Of a stretch of 56,960 nucleotides of DNA, positions 52,912-56,960 are shown piece by piece. How positions within the stretch are numbered: position 1 is the stretch's first letter; each line of letters starts with the position of its first letter. The notes beneath the pieces are model-generated. The model did not search any database. It was not told the origin of the DNA and saw nothing but the letters and a program-made list of their open reading frames with translations. Source of the stretch: JACMMS01 sp043772865. Lineage in GTDB: Bacteria > Pseudomonadota > Gammaproteobacteria > Burkholderiales > Methylophilaceae. Made by a program: the position numbers and the translations under genes. The stretch lies in contig JAYVFU010000018.1 of NCBI GenBank assembly GCA_043772865.1, forward strand, positions 1 to 56,960, given 5' to 3'.

Positions 52912-54583
52912 GATTTATCTCTTGTAAAGTGGTGATGCCATTACCTGCTGCTTCTACTGCTGCCTCACGCAAAGTGCGCATGCCGCTACGTTTTGCGGCA
53001 TCTTTAAGCTTGCGGATAGGTTCACGTGCAACAATCATTTCACGTAATTCATCGTTTAATATCAACAGTTCTGCCACTGCTTTCCGTCCTTTATAGCCAG
53101 TACCTCGGCAGTGACCGCAACCAGGCCCATGCTTAAATTGCATGTTGGCGGCCGCCTCCAAGCTGATAGCGGAGTCAGCTAATAATTGTGCATCTGGGAC
53201 ATAATCTTCAGCGCAATGTGGGCAAACGCCACGAATTAAACGTTGCGCCATAATGCCGTTCATCGCCGCAACGAAATTGTATGGGTCTACCCCCATGTGC
53301 ATAAAACGTCCAATCACATCCAGTACACTATTGGCGTGAACAGTCGTAAACACTAAGTGACCAGTGAGCGCAGCTTGCACGGCGATTTGAGCGGTTTCAG
53401 CATCACGAATTTCACCCACCATGATTTTATCGGGGTCATGCCGTAAAATTGAGCGTAAACCGCGGGCAAACGTCAGCCCTTTTTTCTCATTCACTGGTAT
53501 TTGCAGCACACCTGGCAGCTGATATTCCACAGGGTCTTCGATGGTGATAATTTTGTCATGCCCAGTATTAACCTCTGAAATAGCGGCATACAGTGAGGTG
53601 GTTTTACCAGAACCCGTTGGCCCTGTGACCAGCACCATGCCATAAGGCTCTGAAGCTAAACGCCTAAACTGCGCAATGGTTTTTTCATCAAAACCCAAAA
53701 CATGCAAACTTAAGCCTCGCGCCTCATCAGATAAAGCTTTGCGATCTAACACACGCAATACAGCATCTTCACCAAATACACTGGGCATAATCGATACGCG
53801 AAAATCGACTTCGCGCCCTTGTGCAATCACTTTAAAGCGTCCATCTTGTGGGATACGTCGCTCCGCAATATCCAACTGCGACATGACTTTAACTCTGGAT
53901 ATGGCTTGGTCTGCACTATCGCTGCCCTGCATGCCGCCAATTGCCGCCATCACGCCATCTATACGGTATTTAATCGCTAAGCCACTGCCAGAGCATTCCA
54001 GATGAATATCGCTGGCACCAACTTTTAAGGCATCATAAAGCGTAGAGTTGATGAGCTTAACGATTGGGTTGGTATCTTCGTTAATTGATTTAAGCGATAG
54101 GTGCTCTACCGCCTCATCTGCATCCAGTGATTTAACTTCGGATTCATGATTTAAACCATCCATCGCCCGCATGGTTTCTTCATGGCGCGCTAAGTACGCG
54201 GCAATATCACTGCGATGCGCTAAACGCCATTCAAATGCAGGTTTAACATGCTCTAGGGCCCAGTCTTGGAGCTGTGGATTTAACACATCGGCAAATACTA
54301 GTAACAAGCTGCCAGCATTGTCAAAAGCAATGCACTCTTTTTTTTGCGCTAAATTAAATGGAATCAGCTCAAATGCAGGCGTGTAAGCGTGCATTTCTCT
54401 CATGCTAACTGGCGTGTAATCACTTGCATCCGCAAGGGCTTGTAGAAAATCCTCTTGCGAGCAATCTACTAAGCCTTCTAGCACTTCAATCGCTCTGCGC
54501 TTTTCAGTTTTAGCGAGCGTTTTGGCTTTGGAGATTTGTGTTAAAACTATTTTAATTAGCGGGATTTCTTGTGGCATATTCAT
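52892..54583 (-). CDS. gspE: GspE, T2SS assembly ATPase
   Basis: A 563-residue hexameric secretion ATPase. An N-terminal MshEN-type domain (about 40-135) is followed by the T2SSE core. Motifs are LVTGPTGSGKTTSLY with Lys327 in Walker A, Asp box IITIEDPVEYQLPG, Walker B DKIMVGEIRDAET and the His box LTGHLVFTTVHAN. A zinc tetracysteine site is at Cys454-x2-Cys457 and Cys489-x2-Cys492. Cytoplasmic motor driving pseudopilus extension. It overlaps gspF by four bases (ATGA) upstream and the pilM-like gene downstream. Confidence 0.96.
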   Translation of the reverse strand: MNMPQEIPLIKIVLTQISKAKTLAKTEKRRAIEVLEGLVDCSQEDFLQALADASDYTPVSMREMHAYTPAFELIPFNLAQKKECIAFDNAGSLLLVFADVLNPQLQDWALEHVKPAFEWRLAHRSDIAAYLARHEETMRAMDGLNHESEVKSLDADEAVEHLSLKSINEDTNPIVKLINSTLYDALKVGASDIHLECSGSGLAIKYRIDGVMAAIGGMQGSDSADQAISRVKVMSQLDIAERRIPQDGRFKVIAQGREVDFRVSIMPSVFGEDAVLRVLDRKALSDEARGLSLHVLGFDEKTIAQFRRLASEPYGMVLVTGPTGSGKTTSLYAAISEVNTGHDKIITIEDPVEYQLPGVLQIPVNEKKGLTFARGLRSILRHDPDKIMVGEIRDAETAQIAVQAALTGHLVFTTVHANSVLDVIGRFMHMGVDPYNFVAAMNGIMAQRLIRGVCPHCAEDYVPDAQLLADSAISLEAAANMQFKHGPGCGHCRGTGYKGRKAVAELLILNDELREMIVAREPIRKLKDAAKRSGMRTLREAAVEAAGNGITTLQEINRVTFIA

Positions 54584-55773
54584 TGAATATTCCCCGCTAA
54601 TTCAAATATTGGCATGTAGAGCAACAGCACCACAACGCCAATGACCAAACCAATTACTAGCATCAAAATAGGTTCAAACAGTTTGGTAAACCAATCAATC
54701 CAACGGGCTAATTCTTCATCATAAAATGCAGCGATACGTTCCATCATATCGCCGATTTTTCCGCCACGTTCACCCACACGTAACATGCGCAAAGCCACTG
54801 GCGTAGTTAGCCCTGTAAGTTCCATGGCCATAGAGATAGGCTGGCCATGACTAATCGCCAGTGAAGCTTGTTGCATTTTGCTGCGTAGTGATACTTGCAA
54901 CAAACCAGAAACAGACTCCAACGCGGGGATAATTGGGGTACCTCCTGTGAGCAACATGCCGAGAGTGCGATAAAAACGTGCTAGCTGGAAAATACGCAAA
55001 CGCTCGCCCAATGCAGGGATACGCCAAAATAATTGTGTGATCCATTTGCGTACCGCACTTAAAGAAAATCCGTAACCTAATGCAGCTATGCCAAGGACGA
55101 CTGCAATGAGCATTTGTTTGCCATGGCTTTCAATAAACACGCCCCAGGCCAATAATACTTGTGATAAAAATGGTAAGTTACCACCCGTGCCTTCGTAAAT
55201 TTTGCTAAATTTAGGCACCACAAACCCAAGCAAAAACATAATCACCAAGCCACCAACGCCTACTAATAAAGCAGGGTAAATCGAGGCGCTAATGATTTTC
55301 TTTTTAACTAAACCTAGCTGATGTTCATAGGCCACATAGCGGCTAAGTGCCTCAGGTAAATCACCCGTTTTTTCACTGGCACGCACTGTGGCTATATAAA
55401 GTAGCGGGAAAGCAATAGGCATCAGATTGAGTGCGGCAGAAAATGTTTGACCTTCATAAAGTGCTTGCAATAAAGCATCCAACACCTGTTTAACTTCACT
55501 ACGGATTTCTTTCTCTGCCAGCGCTTCAATGGCTTCAACCAGATTAAGCCCAGCCTCTAGCAAGGCTAGCAACTCTTGGCTAAACAGCACTAAAGGAAAG
55601 TGTTGTGATTGCTTAAACTTAAAACCTGTAAAACTACCAGTTGCTTTAGACTTAGCATGAATTGCCACATAACCTTTTGCAGTCGCCTGCTCCATCGCAT
55701 CAGCTTGATGATTGGCCGCAATGATGAGTGAAACAATTTCACCACCGCGTACAGCGCGAACTTCAAAGTCCAT
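54580..55773 (-). CDS. gspF: GspF, T2SS inner-membrane platform protein
   Basis: A 397-residue polytopic platform protein. After an N-terminal MDFEVRAVRGGEIVSLIIAA region it has the two tandem T2SSF domains of the family: first FSQELLALLEAGLNLVEAIE with LYIATVRASEKTGDLPEALS, second RFYRTLGMLLTGGTPIIPAL with MLRVGERGGKIGDMMERIAA. Three membrane segments follow the usual pattern (VGGLVIMFLLGFVVPKF, and C-terminal LVIGLVIGVVVLLLYMPIF). It receives pseudopilins from the membrane and contacts GspE. Starts about 30 bases after gspG. Confidence 0.95.
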   Translation of the reverse strand: MDFEVRAVRGGEIVSLIIAANHQADAMEQATAKGYVAIHAKSKATGSFTGFKFKQSQHFPLVLFSQELLALLEAGLNLVEAIEALAEKEIRSEVKQVLDALLQALYEGQTFSAALNLMPIAFPLLYIATVRASEKTGDLPEALSRYVAYEHQLGLVKKKIISASIYPALLVGVGGLVIMFLLGFVVPKFSKIYEGTGGNLPFLSQVLLAWGVFIESHGKQMLIAVVLGIAALGYGFSLSAVRKWITQLFWRIPALGERLRIFQLARFYRTLGMLLTGGTPIIPALESVSGLLQVSLRSKMQQASLAISHGQPISMAMELTGLTTPVALRMLRVGERGGKIGDMMERIAAFYDEELARWIDWFTKLFEPILMLVIGLVIGVVVLLLYMPIFELAGNIQ

Positions 55774-55803
55774 AAGACGTAATGTCCAAAACGACCATGG
55801 TGC

Positions 55804-56274
55804 TTACCAGTTCACCACATCAGTTGATTCTTTTACACCGCCAGGCTGACCATCTTTGCCCAAAGTAAATAAATCATAATCACCATGCTCACCTGGTGAT
55901 TTATATTGATATGGCTTATCCCACGGGTCATTTGGTACGCCTTTAGCTAAATAGGGTCCAGACCATTTAGCCTCGTTTGCCGGGAGCTTGTTAAGCGCAC
56001 TCAAACCTTGTTCGGTGTTTGGATAATGCCCAGTATCAATACGGTATTGGTCTAGGGCTTTACCGAGTGAATCAATTTGCGCTTTAGCGGTTTTAGTTTC
56101 AGACTTGCCAATTTGCTCAAAATACTTAGGGCCAACATAACCAGCAAGCAGACCGATAATCACCATCACTACCAGTAGCTCTAACAGCGTAAAACCTCGG
56201 CTGAGAGCCATTTTTTTAGCTACAGTATTAGCTTTTGGTTGCTTTAATTCAGGGAAATGAACAGAAGTTTTCAC
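55804..56274 (-). CDS. gspG: GspG, major pseudopilin
   Basis: The fibre-forming pseudopilin: SRGFTLLELLVVMVIIGLLA with cleavage at Gly|Phe and Glu at +5. It is followed by LDQYRIDTGHYPNTEQGLSA and NDPWDKPYQYKSPGEHGDYD, the conserved T2SS GspG core with the calcium-binding loop, and it ends DGQPGGVKESTDVVNW. The open frame starts with GTG at 56274, giving a 27-residue leader. An alternative ATG at 56211 gives a normal 6-residue leader (MALSRG) but has no ribosome site. First gene of the T2SS operon. Confidence 0.94.
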   Translation of the reverse strand: MKTSVHFPELKQPKANTVAKKMALSRGFTLLELLVVMVIIGLLAGYVGPKYFEQIGKSETKTAKAQIDSLGKALDQYRIDTGHYPNTEQGLSALNKLPANEAKWSGPYLAKGVPNDPWDKPYQYKSPGEHGDYDLFTLGKDGQPGGVKESTDVVNW

Positions 56275-56341
56275 AGCAAAATGTCGCCTATTTATATTTA
56301 GATGACAATATTACTTAATGTTCTTTACAGAAAAGTTGCAT

Positions 56342-56365
56342 ATTTGTGACGGTTTTGTCACAAAT
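56342..56365 (-). promoter_or_regulatory. Nine-bp dyad with weak PHO-like repeat before gspG
   Basis: ATTTGTGAC (56342-56350) and GTCACAAAT (56357-56365) are exact complements with a 6-base spacer. Read on the minus strand, 56363-56346 matches 13 of 18 PHO-box positions with 11-bp half-sites, but one half-site is GTGAC. It may instead be a terminator or operator for the PEP-CTERM gene ending at 56389. No clear -10 at the right distance. Confidence 0.35.
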
Positions 56366-56388
56366 GCGCAATCTTTTATGAACAGCGT

Positions 56389-56960
56389 TTATTTAAGATT
56401 GCGACGTTGCTTTGCAATAGCACCTAATAAACCTAAACCTGCCAACATCATGGCATAGGTAGTTGGCTCTGGTACTGCCGCTACTGACGTTACCGCGACA
56501 TTATCTAACCACAATGCTGAAGTCACGTTGTAGTCTGTGACATCTGTTACCCCAAAAGCTAGGCTGACTGTAGCCGCTGATGTGAAGGTTTGGCTAAAGG
56601 TAGATTTGCCTGTAGAAAAAGCATAAGGTACGCTGGCATTAGTAGCGTTGGCGCTTGAAGCCAATTTAGTCAATACGCCGTTAATGCTAAAAAATGCAAA
56701 ATCTGGGCTGGCATTAGCAGCTTCATTGGTGAAGAAATTCCAGTCAAAGCTAAGCTTATCGCCTGCATTCACGCTGAAAGTTTGTTTAAGTGCTGAGCCT
56801 TCGTAAGCGAAGTCGTTACCGTCTAATGCACCTGCCGTTAAACCAGAAAAACTCTCTAAAGTAGATGAAGAAACAGCATCGTGACCAGAAGCATTAAAGG
56901 CACCAGCAGCTTCTGGAAAATCATCTTGAAAACCTAGCGAAGCAGTTGTCATAATCACCG
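56389..56960 (-). CDS. PEP-CTERM protein, 5' end cut by window edge
   Basis: The visible C-terminal 190 residues of a sorted protein; no true start or signal peptide is in the window, as the frame runs to the edge. The body is a beta-rich module (LKQTFSVNAGDKLSFDWNFF, ALWLDNVAV) of the type seen in many PEP-CTERM proteins, resembling a carbohydrate-binding-like jelly-roll. The end VPEPTTYAMMLAGLGLLGAI plus AKQRRNLK is the exosortase signal. It lies 115 bases upstream of gspG in the same orientation. Confidence 0.85.
   Translation of the reverse strand, partial: VIMTTASLGFQDDFPEAAGAFNASGHDAVSSSTLESFSGLTAGALDGNDFAYEGSALKQTFSVNAGDKLSFDWNFFTNEAANASPDFAFFSINGVLTKLASSANATNASVPYAFSTGKSTFSQTFTSAATVSLAFGVTDVTDYNVTSALWLDNVAVTSVAAVPEPTTYAMMLAGLGLLGAIAKQRRNLK

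Overview
The window reads as a chromosomal piece of an AT-rich betaproteobacterium, most likely a methylotroph of the Methylophilaceae (Methylotenera, Methylophilus or Methylobacillus type). The grounds are the complete EpsA/EpsD-I/EpsL/exosortase B set, which is organised like the methanolan exopolysaccharide locus of Methylobacillus, together with PEP-CTERM proteins and a PilMNOP-type type II secretion (T2SS) operon. The genus is an inference. Nearly all genes are on the minus strand, so each operon is read from high to low coordinates. No tRNA, rRNA, CRISPR array, insertion sequence or prophage was seen.

Region 1 (1-21729) is an exopolysaccharide factory. Transcription begins with a CAAX-type protease and the outer-membrane protein EpsL. 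After a fresh promoter region it runs through EpsD, EpsE (export pore), EpsF and EpsG (chain-length control), exosortase B, EpsI, a Wzx flippase, a glycosyltransferase, a Wzy-like polymerase and a second glycosyltransferase. A broken acyltransferase gene follows, then an exported glycoside hydrolase and three more glycosyltransferases. A gene cut by the left edge may follow. Region 2 (21837-22498) is a VapBC toxin-antitoxin pair.

Region 3 (22574-41994) is a two-partner secretion cluster. A 3428-residue HMW/FHA-like exoprotein and its TpsB pore are followed, in one gene string, by an ExbB-like channel fused to DUF2341 and lectin-like domains, two ExbD proteins, TonB, a porin and an exported coiled-coil protein. 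A PstS-like secreted binding protein precedes the exoprotein. The content resembles the phosphate-starvation-induced PdtA/PdtB locus of Pseudomonas aeruginosa (recalled, not checked).

Region 4 (42135-44186) has a PEP-CTERM protein behind a 471-base regulatory region with two near-identical palindromes, and upstream of that the LuxR-type regulator EpsA. A divergent lytic transglycosylase follows. Region 5 (45052-56960) is a T2SS operon (GspG, F, E, PilM/N/O/P-like, secretin, two pseudopilins, then a separate third). It is interleaved with PEP-CTERM genes: a phytase-like esterase at its 3' end and a partial PEP-CTERM gene upstream.

Two regulatory threads tie the regions together. TAGTCC-N4-GGACTA palindromes lie in front of the PEP-CTERM gene, with a degenerate copy in front of the last glycosyltransferase; they are candidate EpsA operators. 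PHO-box-like 11-bp direct repeats, each followed 10-11 bp later by a -10-like hexamer, lie in front of epsD, the CAAX protease/epsL pair and the phytase-like PEP-CTERM gene. The working hypothesis is a surface programme (capsule or EPS, sorted surface proteins, T2SS, giant adhesin) under EpsA and phosphate control.
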